Of a DNA stretch of 64,000 nt, positions 1 through 13,630 are shown one piece after another. Position 1 is the first letter of the stretch. Every line of letters begins with the position of its first letter. The stretch is from Guyanagaster necrorhizus (lineage: Eukaryota; Basidiomycota; Agaricomycetes; Agaricales; Physalacriaceae): NCBI RefSeq assembly GCF_019112545.1, contig NW_025064928.1:145785-209784 (forward strand), given 5' to 3'. A program made the position numbers and the translations under genes. Under the pieces are notes generated by a model. It saw nothing but the letters and a program-made list of their open reading frames with translations. It searched no databases and was not told where the DNA came from.

Positions 1-3101
<3,101 letters not shown>

Positions 3102-3413
3102 TATAATGAAGAAGAAAGAAGGGTAGCTGTAGACAGCGTCTAATTGCCGTCCAGTTTTGAGTAAAGGAAAGGAAGGTTAGCTGTCCTATGAGTCACGATT
3201 CCGAAATTTTCGATGTTCAGACAAGATCAGGCACGTGGGAAGGTGAATAGGGGGCTCTTTTCCCTCGGTTGCTCCAACTTGGAAGGTCACCCATGAAGAC
3301 GCCGGCATTGATCAAATGTACTGTTAATTTGAGTTCTCATGGTGTTTAGATAGATATACATTTAGCTCTAGTACTTCTCTGCTCTGCAAACAATCTGTAT
3401 GGTGCCTAATAAC
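3102..3413. other. Intergenic, ARO1 promoter and RKI1 3' end
   Basis: No gene seen. It holds the 5' flank of ARO1 and the 3' flank of the isomerase gene, both on the minus strand. No clear TATA box before ARO1. Confidence 0.6.
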
Positions 3414-5114
3414 TCACTGGCAAGCAGGAATCTGCTCAACCTTACCCCCGACCCATTTCGCCGTGACGCTTCCATCCTGATCACGATGAATATCAGAAAA
3501 GATTTCAAGTAAAGCGGACCTGAAACATACCTGATTACCGAAGTATGCCGCCTTTGCCATATGGCAGAATAACCCTACTTCAACAACCCCGGTAAGCATC
3601 TTGATGCGAGCCATTATCTATCACACGATGAGACAATTGTACATATGACGGAGAAAACTGTACGCAACCGCGTACGGATCCGTCATATCCTCTCTTGAAA
3701 ATGGTGCATCTATGACAAAGTTACCGTTATCCGTCACTACAGGCCCCGCTATACGTCTTGGTCAAATCACAGAACTGTCAATCACACGAGGGAGCATACC
3801 TTTCGCGACAGCCATTCTCAGTGTCGCGTTTGGTGACCGCAGACTTTCGTGCAGATTGCGCAAGACCTTGGCGTACGCGAAAGGTACCACCTCAATAGGA
3901 ACACCAGGCTTGAACTAGACGCACAACTCAGTTAGCAAGATTCGATGAGCTCGGGGTTTAAAGCTGTGAAGAAAAGAATATCCATCGCTCAAGCACCAGC
4001 ATTGTCCTAACGAAAGGCATATCCACAAGTACGCGCCGTCTATCATACTTTTGGCTCGGCCAGAAGGATGACTCGGAAAGCACCTCGCGCAATTTCGCGC
4101 CTACGAAGCCCTCTACGAAATTGTGCCGGGTCCGGAAGGACTTACATTCGTGCAAAGATAATCTACATTCTTGCGGTAGTCGGCAACAAGGATGAAGCTG
4201 TAACGGGTTCAATGAGCGCGAGGAGACAGATATGAAACGAAACGAACGTGAGCGCAGCCTCGGCCAAGACCTTTTCTCGTAGATGACAAGCACCTCCACC
4301 CTTGATGCAGTTGAGCTCAAGATCGACCCTTGTATCACAATGAGTCCTTATGCGCTCAATAGAAATAGCTGCTGTCGCTCACTCGTCAGCCCCATCTATC
4401 GTTACGTCGATAGTCGGGTATTGATCAACATCTCCCAAGCCCAAACCAGAGGATATGATCAATTCCTTGGATTGGAAGCCTGGGTCCACCTGAAATTAGT
4501 AGAAGATTCTTGAAACAAATATACACCTACCGGTAGGAATGAAAACACGATCCTTGTTTGCTTCGTATCCTTGCAAGACAATCCGCTCGACAACATATGG
4601 AACGGTAGATCCTGGATGATGAATCGTATGTGGTTTAGCAACCTGTATCTGATAGCGAACCTGATCCAATCCCAATTACCTAGGACACAATGGTGAGTCA
4701 CAACACGACGAAGCGCCTATGCTCACATACCCGGTGTTCCGGCTTGATGTGCTGGTCAACAGCAGTCCAAGCAGCAAGTTGCTTAGACCTCTCAATGGCA
4801 GTTAGTGTTCCGGCAGGTATCGGTGACTTTAAGACAGGTTCTGTCCTCGCATGATCAGTATATGGGGGCCGGAGGGAATAGAATACCAACCCATCTTTGC
4901 AACCGTAGACAACGGGCGTACAGGCTTCACCGTGGGTGTACTAAGAGAGACGCGATTCGGCAAATGCCAACGGAATTTTAAGTCAATGGGGATTCGAAGC
5001 GGTCATTTCAAAAATACGATGGGTATCCGGGTGTATGTTGAGACAGGAGCCAACCAAACAGAATTGGGGATAGACGCACGTTATCGACGGTTTGATTTCT
5101 GATGGAAGAGGCAT
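3414..5114 (-). CDS. RKI1: Ribose-5-phosphate isomerase
   Basis: Interconverts ribose 5-phosphate and ribulose 5-phosphate in the non-oxidative pentose phosphate pathway. Spliced minus-strand exons read in order SKQLAAWTAVDQHI, VIGIGSGSTVPYVVERI (the GSGST phosphate loop), FIPTGFQSKELI, DVTIDGADEVD (catalytic DGADE), CIKGGGACHLREK (the KGGG loop), VADYRKNV, and the C-terminal GVVEVGLFCHMAKAAYFGN and DGSVTAKW. All key motifs are intact and the stop is at 3414. At least eight short introns are needed. The 5' end is the weak part: the conserved frame is open back to about 4830 without an ATG, and the best start I found is the ATG at 5114 (MPLPSEIK...), joined by two introns. The coordinates of the first exons are provisional; the family call is firm. 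Confidence 0.9.
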
Positions 5115-5519
5115 GCTCGAGCCCAAAATAAATGGATCAGGCCGACAGCGAGTATGAAGCGAGAGTCTACGCAAGAAGAGAATCTTTGCGGTACTAGTGA
5201 CTAGTAGTAGTAGCAGCGGAAAGAGCTTCTAGGTACGGAAGCCGGACCGAAATGAAAACTTACGCCGGTTCCATACTTCCATGGCCTCCCTTTTCCAACT
5301 CCTCGGGCAGAAGTACTGTGTTGCAAAGCTTCCGGTCCGTCTTCAGCGGGAACGGAAATGTCTTACAGCTCAATGAAATGAAAGAACGAAGGCTCCAGCT
5401 CCAACTTGTATTTTATTTCAGAACCACCCTCGAATCACAGCGGAACTGACGTAAAATAAAACTCCCTGCATCGAAAATCGGCAATGTTTGGTCTTGGTAA
5501 GAACCTGTGGCGTCACAAC
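5115..5519. other. Intergenic between RKI1 and TFB5
   Basis: No gene supported. A short ORF at 5252-5449 on the plus strand has no recognisable motif. A small agt/agc repeat lies near 5203-5220. Confidence 0.5.
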
Positions 5520-5881
5520 TCAAGCCTCCAGACTATACGTATTCTTCTCCAGCTGCACAAAACCGTAAGCTTGAATGAATTGAGTAAATAGCGTCGACTT
5601 GCCTCCGCTTCCAACTCCTTCCTGACATAGTACTCCATTTCCTGTTTTATGAGGAGATGGTTGTCATCGAGGTCTTCTATGATGAACGTCTGTCTTTCAT
5701 TCATAGCCAGCAGAATTTGCTTGACCGCTGCATCACTGGTAGAAAAGATGGTCAAGAAACTGAAAAGGCCAGTGTCTAGTCGACCAACCAAGTCAGAAGC
5801 ACGCCTAAAATGAGATAAGTACGAGCTGGCAACTAACTGTATACACAAGTAAAAAGTAAAATTACCTCTGATGGCTTTCAT
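5520..5881 (-). CDS. TFB5: General transcription and DNA repair factor IIH subunit TFB5
   Basis: Small TFIIH core subunit (GTF2H5/TTDA family) needed for nucleotide excision repair and transcription initiation in the nucleus. Four exons (5881-5866, 5804-5789, 5735-5603, 5552-5520) sum to 198 nt and give a 65-residue protein, close to the family length of about 70. It starts MKAIRGVLLTCDAAVKQ and contains the family signature FIIEDLDDNHLLI and a C-terminal LEKNTYSLEA. Reading the gene needs two GT-AG introns (5805-5865, 5736-5788) and one GC-AG intron (5553-5602, GAG|gcaagt). Its ATG is only 53 bp from that of the divergent glycosyltransferase gene, so the two must share a promoter. Confidence 0.92.
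5553..5602 (-). other. GC-AG intron in TFB5
   Basis: 50 bp, donor GAG|gcaagt, acceptor tgtgcag. Splicing phase 0 joins KELEAE to LEKNTYSL, matching the TFB5 C-terminus. Without it the frame runs into unrelated residues. Confidence 0.85.
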
Positions 5882-5934
5882 CGTCAAAGCCAAGCTGCGG
5901 CAGATTTGATCGAGCCGGCAAGCTCTCCCTTGTC

Positions 5935-7313
5935 ATGAACGGCGGCAGTGAAGAACAACTGCCGTACTATTACCATGTTGAATCCTCATCAAGGCGTCGA
6001 GCATCGCCATCAACCTTCCACCAATCTGATTATTTCTTCGAGCACAGACCACGACCCATCATGTCTGCAAAATTGTCTATCCGCCGACTGCGCTTCGTCG
6101 CCCTGTTTATCTTCTCCACCTCCTTATTCACCCTTCTCTACGGATTCTACCACTATGAAACTCACATAGAGCTCGCCTTCTATTCCAGGGACTGGGTCCA
6201 CCAAGAAATATTGCCCACCGAACCACTCTCTGGATGTTTCGATCCATCCAGGGTCAGCCCAAAGTACAACGTATCCGAGGCGGTATATGGGCCAAAGAAG
6301 ACAGAGGTGCAGGCCGGACTGCAGCTGAGGATGGGTTTGGATTGTTATGACCTCGCTGGGACCATACGCAGTGACGGCAGTACACGCACACCTGACGTCC
6401 CTATACCCGGCGACGAGCGAATCCAGTACCACACCTATTGGCGTGTGGACCTTGCTGCCTTTGGGCCTCGGCAGGAATACATGCTCAAATCCTTCTTCGC
6501 CACCCAAAACATCCACACCTCGCGCCTTATCTTATGGTCGAACGGTGACCTCTCTGCCAACGACATCTTGGCCGGGTATGTGAAGCGTTACCCCGACGCC
6601 TTTGCTCTCAAATTCGTCGATATCCCTGCTTTGGCGGTAGGAACAGAGTTAGATGGCAGCGACTTGTTGCGTCGTAAAGACGAGAAAGCGTGGGTTGATG
6701 GCGACCTCATTCGCCTGCTCCTGCTTTGGAATTACGGCGGTGTATGGATCGATATGGACTCGTTACTTACGCGAGACCTCGATCCCCTACTTGAACACGA
6801 GTTCGTCACTCAGTGGGACTGTTATGGCGCGTAACATCTTTTTTTGATCCTATCTCTTCTTATATATGCCCAACAGACAAAGTATACCAGCCATTCAATG
6901 GTGCCCTCATGCGCTTCCGTCAGCACTCACCCTACGTCTGTGAAGCGTTCCATATCATGGCCACTGGAACCACGCCTCGTGCTGATTCTACTGACTGGGG
7001 GTCCACGCTTTACTTCAAGTTATGGCGTCGATTAGTCGTGGGCTCCATACCTCCCTTCAAGGTCCTTCCGTTCTGTTTCAGCGATGGGAGGTCATGTAGG
7101 TTGGATAATCGGCTACCTGATCCGTTCGTGGCGGACGACGCCAAAGGCAAGTGGACGATGGGACTTGGAATGGAGGAGGGAGGTCCATTGGACAAGGTCC
7201 TAGGGAATGTGTTTGGACTACACTTGCACAACCAGTGGGATAAGGCCTTCCCCAAGGGCGGTTGGGTTGACAGATTGCTACTGAAGCGCTACGATAGAAA
7301 GTTGTCCACCTAG
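5935..7313 (+). CDS. Type II membrane glycosyltransferase, GT32-like (DXD sugar-binding)
   Basis: Predicted Golgi enzyme of the glycosyltransferase sugar-binding DXD group (GT32, Och1/alpha-1,4-GlcNAc or Gal transferase-like). Two exons (5935-6826, 6877-7313) give 442 residues. A short cytoplasmic tail precedes one membrane anchor at about residues 52-70 (RFVALFIFSTSLFTLLYGF). The catalytic core has LLLWNYGGVWIDMDSLL, with the DXD as DMD, then NGALMRF and SSTL/GSTLYFKLW-type C-terminal motifs. The acceptor sugar cannot be told. The intron needs a GC donor (TATG|gcgcgt) to read WDCYDKVYQ; the nearby GT donor breaks the frame, so a 1-nt sequence error is the alternative. It shares a 53-bp intergenic region with TFB5. 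Confidence 0.8.
6827..6876 (+). other. Probable GC-AG intron in the GT32-like gene
   Basis: 50 bp, donor TATG|gcgcgt, acceptor caacag. The donor is a poor match to the usual GCAAGT, so an indel near 6827-6831 that would allow the adjacent gtaaca donor is a real alternative. Confidence 0.5.
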
Positions 7314-7793
7314 GGTTGATCTGGGTTGCTTCATTTTATTTTTATCTAATATACACGACACTAACGTCGCTGCTGTACTAGTATTATCCGCTATACCCTT
7401 CCAAAGGACGATATATAATTGGGGAAATTAAAGTCCAGTCAGGTGCTGTCGACACAGACCAGTGCTTTCTCCGAGCATTTCTATCTCGCAGGACAAGACT
7501 GGGTACAATATCGCCTTGTGCTGAGAACTGATGACACAGTCCTGTCGACTCCAAGACTGATAGCACCTCAATATTCAATAGTCAGTAGGGCCAAAATTTT
7601 CGCAAAGTCAAATACAATCGAACGATGGCAGAAATACAAGGAGGCCGGCGCAGTGAACAATGCTATCGCGTCCACACCCTGCTGTCCTGCGTGTTCCTAC
7701 ACGTAACGAATCAAGGATTGGAGTGGGAAGCGTGATAGCACTCCGGACTATCGTATCCGCGGGCGGGAGGAGAAGTCAAGATACGCCATCGAA
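7314..7793. other. Intergenic, 3' of the glycosyltransferase
   Basis: No supported gene. The last part may hold the lost N-terminal half of the APH-like relic that follows, but no conserved motif is readable. Confidence 0.45.
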
Positions 7794-8386
7794 AATGTTT
7801 TCCTTCCTGACAAACACTTTGACGGGCCTCCCTTCGTGTTATCGCCACCTGATTTTGACTCTCAGAACATCATGGTTGACCTACATACCTTTGATGTTAC
7901 CGGGTTTATGGACAGGGGTGATGTTTCTGTAGGTCCTCGAGAAGGAGGATATGCATGGTATCCTTCTTGGATTATGCGGGATTGGGACCCGATCATGCAT
8001 GACTGGTGTAAGGCATCAAATACGGGCGAAACCAGCAGCGACGACGGGGAGGAGGAGGATCCTGCTGTAAAGGATACTGAGGCAGCCCGAGTCGTTCACA
8101 ATCTTTCTTCACGTGAAGAATCTCCAGCGACGCTCCAAGCTCACCGAGATCTCTACTCTCCGCTTACGCCACCATAGATCCCGAAGATGCAGATATCACT
8201 CGCCATTCTCATATCTTTGAGGCGGTTCATATCGCACTCAATCAGCCAGAGCTATCAGCTGAAATCATGTACAAACTCATCAAGTACGTATTCAAGAAGA
8301 AATGGGTTATCATGAGGGACCTACTGCTCGGAATCGAACAGGGTGACTGGATGAAAGATTCATATAGAGGTGACGGCGAAAGTTAA
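7794..8386 (+). pseudogene. Aminoglycoside phosphotransferase (APH)-like relic, copy 1
   Basis: C-terminal half of an APH/choline-kinase-fold protein of the type common in Agaricomycetes. One frame reads FVLSPPDFDSQNIMVD, the catalytic-loop and metal-site region, then GGYAWYPSWIMRDWDPIM. A second frame from about 8178 reads AVHIALNQPELSAEIMYKLI to a stop at 8386. The usual GFIDWD metal-binding step reads GFMDRGDV here. No N-terminal lobe is visible upstream. I call it a decayed fragment; an intron could rescue the frame change but not the missing N-lobe. A second relic of the same family sits at 13190-13630. Confidence 0.55.
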
Positions 8387-8614
8387 AGCAAGTGCATAAT
8401 GAGACATATCATTCATTAAGCTAATTTCTTGTTCCTTCAGATAGTAGTCTGTTCTTGTGCCGCCATGAAACAAGACCTCGTAATATTCCACATTATAGCA
8501 AATTACGTGGTTTCGATTCATAAATGATGAATCACTGTTATATTTGCGGTTTTGTTATCTCAATACTAGGAGGTCACGCCAGAATTCGATTACTTCAGCT
8601 AACAGATACTCATA

Positions 8615-8800
8615 CTACCTCCTTGCTTCCGCCTTAGCCGCCTTAGCCCTCTTCTCCCTCATGGTATCTGCTTGTTTGCAAACACGACAACTTGAGCCTA
8701 GTTTCAGGGTGACGTTATGGTGAGCGGCGCATTTTACTGCGTGTCCCTTTATAAGGCAAGTCGACGTTAAACATGCGATGTCCCGCCATCCTTGTATGGA
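8615..8800 (-). CDS. Small Cys/His and Lys-rich ORF, last exon only (candidate)
   Basis: Open exon bounded by an acceptor-like ctgtag at 8801 and a stop at 8615. It reads a Cys/His array (CLTSTC, KGHAVKCAAHH) and CRVCKQAD, then a basic tail REKRAKAAKAEARR. The pattern suggests a small zinc-binding protein, but I could not build the upstream exons or find a start codon. Unknown function, low confidence. Confidence 0.25.
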   Translation of the reverse strand, partial: SIQGWRDIACLTSTCLIKGHAVKCAAHHNVTLKLGSSCRVCKQADTMREKRAKAAKAEARR

Positions 8801-9314
8801 CTACAGAAGGCGGGCCAGCGGAATGATATAGATATGTGAGAGCATTCACCAGTGGTGGTTACCTTACCCATGCTCGCAAATCGAGGTTACGAACCACGAT
8901 ATTGGACAAAGGTGCAAACGAACGATCAATAATCACAGTTCGTAGGTGTGGCTTTCAAGTACGAGTTGCCGGTACTCAGATTCGCCCCATCCTATGGCTC
9001 TTATACGATTGGAACTTCCCAGTTCAAATTCCGATAGTATCCTGATTCAACTGAATGGAGCATGTCTCTGAGCACCCCGACATCTGGTAGTAGGGACATT
9101 TTAAGTCGCTTCATTTTGTCCATTGTACACGGCAACGACTCGTGGCTGCCGTGCTAGTAGTAGCACTATCTGTCATACCCCTCGATTTGCTGATATATAA
9201 TTTGCAAGGATAAAGGTCTGCCAATCCAAAAAGCATCAGACCCCAAGCATCCTGCCAACCGCCTGTTCCCATCAGGTTCACCCGTTTCGTTGTAATTTAT
9301 GAACTACACAGTAA
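8801..9314. other. Intergenic upstream of the small ORF and downstream of the SMP-30 gene
   Basis: No gene supported. A plus-strand ORF at 8836-9045 has no recognisable motif. Confidence 0.5.
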
Positions 9315-10858
9315 TCATGACGGGCCACCGAGAGATATTTCCTGAGCCGCGATATGGGCCAAGAAGATCTTGGTTTCTGCCAATATGACGAGTCTCCCAT
9401 CTCCCGCAAACGCCATGTTCGCAGAAGTACTACCTAAAAAGAACTTGCCCAAGATGGTACCTTCTTCATTGAATACCTATGGGTGCCGTCGTTTGCCAAA
9501 TGTCGCTTCGATTAAGATGAGATGAAATACTCACTTGCACCCCGTCTCCACAGCCGGTATATACGTTGCCCATTGCATCGACTTGAATGCCATCCGGAAC
9601 GCCAGCATCGACATAGGCAAATACACGTCTGTTCTTGAATGTCTGGGTATTGTCATCTACATCATAGGCATAGCTGCACAATGATACTTTCAGCGTTAAT
9701 TTTGGAACGACAAACAGATGCGTACATCGTAGAGGGAAGAGTTTGGTTAAAACCCAAAAGATTGCCGCCGCTAGATCCGGTATCAGTACTGCAGGACCAC
9801 AAGTCAGCAAGACGAATCACACCGCACAAAAGAGATAGTTCTTACACGTAAGCAGTCCGTCCATCGCCCGTAAAAGCTATTCCGTTACATCTAACAAACC
9901 CATCGGCAACTACTCTGACACTCCCTGTATCCGGGTCAAAACGATAGACTTGGTTTGGCATCATGGGCGCAGGGCGGAACCCGAACAAGTATCCGTATCT
10001 AAAAGGTGTCAGAGGTGCAAGTTTTCAACAGACAGAAAAACCTACGTGACATCAGTGAGAAAAATCTTCCCACTAGAAGGATGGACCTTAATATCATTCA
10101 GCGAGTTGAATTGTCTGCCGAAGAAGTTATCAAGTAGGACAGTGACGTTGTGTGGCTCCCGTGGGTTAACAAGCGCAATAGATGGTGGCCGTGCGCCACG
10201 CCCCGACGTGATAAGAAGAAGCGAGTCATTATACAATCCTGTTCCTCCATTAGTCATCTGAATCTCCTCCGATAGAGCAAGCTGTTGACTCTCATCAATC
10301 ATCTGCTCTGCCATCGTCAAAACGAAGGCCCACCTCCGTTACTGGGACGTTGACGGCGCCGTCGGGATTTGCCTCAAGCTCAGCCTCTGCAGCCGCAAGG
10401 CTGATCTTTCCGTATACATTGTTATGATCAAGATCGCTCATTCCCAGACTTCCACCGTCATTACTGGCAAAAAACATTTCGTCCATCTCCGGAAAATATA
10501 CAGGTGCTTCGTGGGCAAAAGCAAACGAGGCATTCGAAGCAACCTCGCGAATACTCGGAGATGACCCCAAAATATCCAAGAATCCCTCGTGAAAGACTTG
10601 GAAGAATGGTGGTGCTGTTAAGGTGGGGTTGAAGAGGGTTGTATTGTTGAACGATGATTCGCGAAATGAACTATTGGCACCTAGCGCAGTGTAAGAGAGC
10701 AGGTCCACGTACTACATGGAGACGCGGTCAATGCGGTGAGGCGAAAGGTAAACATCTGGCGTACTGACCACTGCTTGAGCTGGCAGCTCAAAAGCCAAAG
10801 CTCTTGCGCAATTACCTACTCCAATGGCAGACAGAGCCCACGGTGAAAAAACCCTCAT
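9315..10858 (-). CDS. Secreted SMP-30/gluconolactonase/LRE-like beta-propeller protein
   Basis: Likely extracellular lactonase. The ATG at 10858 opens a signal-peptide-like stretch (MRVFSPWALSAIGVG...ALAF), followed by propeller exons. Motifs include FAHEAPVYFPEMDEMFFASN (the conserved metal-site Glu region), NSLNDIKVHPSSGKIFLTD, VRCNGIAFTGDGRTAYVTD, and VPDGIQVDAMGNVYTGCGDG (the PDG...D metal-site motif). About seven introns with GT donors are needed; the stop falls at 9315. The substrate is unknown: the family hydrolyses sugar acid lactones and other lactones. A TATA box lies 36 nt before the start codon. Confidence 0.85.
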
Positions 10859-10893
10859 GGTGTACACAGACAGCGATGATCAACAATCTGCTC

Positions 10894-10901
10894 TTTATAT
10901 A
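10894..10901 (-). promoter_or_regulatory. TATA box of the SMP-30-like gene
   Basis: TATATAAA on the minus strand, 36 nt before the ATG at 10858. Confidence 0.6.
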
Positions 10902-11097
10902 CGCACTAAAATACTTCTTGTCGTCAGGCGCCATATCATATGAGTACGAATCTTCGTAAACGAACCTTCTCGTGATGAAAGAACCTAACATATCGGAATA
11001 TAGCGGGCCGTATGGACCCTGTGTGTTGAGAGGGAAAGGATTCTGTTAAGACTAGTATGTATACGTGGGTGGTGGATAGTGATAATATTATTTACCA

Positions 11098-13065
11098 TTA
11101 CGTGCTCTGACCAATAATGAATTTCGCTTCGTCTAGAAGGGCTTCGATGTCCTTGACTAGCCCGGCGCCCATGCTTGCTTTGTCCAATTTTCTCTGCAGA
11201 AATTTAGCTGCGCCATCTTCGATCTTCTGACTGTCCGTTCTATGTTGAGCTGGAGGATAACGTAAGGCAGCCGCCAGTTGATCAACATGAGTGACCTACA
11301 AAGTTGTTCCTCATGACTCTCTGTCGACTCAGGAAGACTTCGGATGAGTGCCGATATACGCTTCCGTTTGTCAACTATGATAAACGATCAGTGGTCTGGA
11401 CGGCGGACTTCTATTATATCATACTTGACAGTATTAGACTCTCCAAATCTTGAAGAAGTTTCGGTACATTCTGAAATAGATGTAGATGCAGAAGCCAAAA
11501 AACAAGAAAGTGGGATCTCACCACCGCCTGACTCGCTTTTAAAATCTGCTTTGCGTTTTGCGCAAGTGACTTGTCTCTATCTGTGACAGAATCACTCGGA
11601 ACTTGTTCTACCAACGAACGTCGTTGATCGTCTAGATATCCTTTCGGGTAAGCTTTATCGCCTAGGGACTCCCTTAAGACATGTATTGCGGAATTTTGGA
11701 AAGCGTCCATCTATACGGAAGGATAAGTCAGCTATCCAGCCTCAGAAAACAGGACATACGTATTTTATGTGAGGATTGACAGCGAAGAGCAAAGAAGACG
11801 AATGCTGGCATAATCCCTGCAGCATACCTTCACAGTTTTGCTAAATGTTCGAACTTCGGCAGTCGCTTCATCAGACTAAGGACTTGTTGCTTACAACGTA
11901 GGACTCCATTCGGTCCAAATCCACGTCACTGACCACGTCAATATTCTGCAATATAGTGCGATATTTGGCTTTCTCATGTGAACACTTCCGTGCCCATTGC
12001 ACGACATTGGCACTAATGAAAACAGGTCGGCATTGTTTGCGATGGACACAGAAATGAAACATACATGGTAGCATCTATCTGTGCATCTCGAGAAGAGAGA
12101 TGCCTTTGCATTACGATCTTCAGTCGCGGTAGGTAATCTTCATTCTTCCTGAATCCCACCGACAGCGCAACGCGAGAAAGGGCAACGTAATATGCTTCAA
12201 TGTTCTAGAAAAAATAACTTGATATGGCTACAGATCAGCCTAGTAGAGATACACACCGTAATTGCATCTCTGGAATGGGTCATTCGGCGTGTTGGTGTTT
12301 GATTTACGTGTACTTCCGGTGGCACAGGAGGGACGGACAGCTAGGAAAACATTAGAACGACAGAAAACTGGCGGATAAAAAAACATGAACAGACCTGAGA
12401 GAACTGACGTTGTTCAAGTACTTCTCTACATAAAAGTCAGTATGAGGGTTATCACAATGTTGATCAAGGGAACTGACTTCAATCTTCTCAAAAGAGCCGT
12501 TATCTCTGCGATCCTCTTTCTCCTCATTGATTCCTTCTTCTCCAGGACAGTGAGAAAGAACGCGGCATTTCGGTTGTTGTGAAGTTGACTTCTCATGATC
12601 TTGATCTTCTGCTCTGCAACACCGTCGAAGCAAATACCAACTGAATATTGAGGAATGCTCACGAGTTTCTTCCACCGCCGCCAACAGTTCATCTAGCTCC
12701 TTCTGGCACAAATCGTAGCTTTTATTGGCTCCAGTAAGTCTAAAGCGGGATCTATCTTCAGAGCCAAAAGCCTTGATTCTATGAGGGTTCAAGTTCGCCT
12801 TTCCAGTTGTCTTTATTCTATATGGTCGACATCAGTCACATGGCTCATAAGCGAAGTAAACCGTTAACCCATGAATGTCACCACGAGCTTTCATTACATC
12901 TCTCTTCCCCAGCACGCTTTTACTGAGAAAGACCAAAATATCCGCCACTGGACCACGATATAATCGCGTAAATTGCTCGAGAGTTATTGTAGGAGGGAGA
13001 CCTAGGGCTAAAAGTAGTTGGTACACCTCTTCAGGTAGAGTGGGTGATCCAAGTCGCGAATTCAT
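11098..13065 (-). CDS. Coiled-coil protein resembling augmin subunit HAUS5
   Basis: Assembled from about nine exons between the ATG at 13065 and the stop at 11098. The N-terminal exon reads LPEEVYQLLLALGLPP, then VADILVFLSKSV and KRDVMKARGDIHG. This layout, a short globular head with a KR-V-x-RG step followed by long helices, resembles the start of human HAUS5. The rest is helical and charged (LCQKELDELLAAVEETQQ, MRRKRIAEITALLRRLK, NIEAYYVALSRVALSVGF). Augmin recruits gamma-tubulin to spindle microtubules. The similarity is short and judged by eye, so another coiled-coil family is possible. The existence of a spliced gene is much surer than its name. Splice sites near the 3' end (11300-11500) are unresolved. 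Confidence 0.5.
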
Positions 13066-13189
13066 CGAGTGGAGCAGAGGAAGCTGGATAATCAGGCGCA
13101 GGAGAGAGCCACTGTGGCACGTGATATTAACTCTTCTGCATGATGATGTAGTTGCTATATTCGCGTACGTGACGCGTGATTCTTTGGAC

Positions 13190-13630
13190 GGGCGTCCATT
13201 TGTCCTATCACCTCCTGACTTCAACTTTCAGAATGTAATGATAGACCCACAAACCTTCACTGTCACGGGATTCCTCGATTGCGATGGTGTGATTGTCAGT
13301 CTCCGCGACGGTGGATATGCACGTCATCCCGCTTGGATCACTAGGGACTGAAACCTAATTGTGTATGGCGTCTGACAGAAACCCACCAAGAAGACTCCAG
13401 CGATAATCAATGCATGACAACAAAGCCTGTACCGAAAGATGGTGAACCCATGCCCATGAAGAACCACCCGAGGTGCTCCAAGTCCACTGGGACCTCTACT
13501 ACATCATTTATTCTGACAAAAATCCATCAGTGCAGAAGTGACCCATTGTTATCACACTCATGCATCCAGAACTATCAGCTGGAATCTTATCAGCCATGTC
13601 TTTGAGAAGATACAACACACTCATGACATT
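13190..13630 (+). pseudogene. APH-like phosphotransferase relic, copy 2
   Basis: Reads GRPFVLSPPDFNFQNVMID, GFLDCDGVIVSLRDGGYAR and HPAWITRD, then a stop at about 13349. After frame changes MHPELSAGIL is still readable near 13560-13590. It matches the relic at 7794-8386 segment by segment, with GFLDCDG where intact members have GFIDWDG. It sits head-on against the 5' end of the HAUS5-like gene. The tail from about 13495 has almost no CpG, as in old methylated repeats. Confidence 0.55.
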
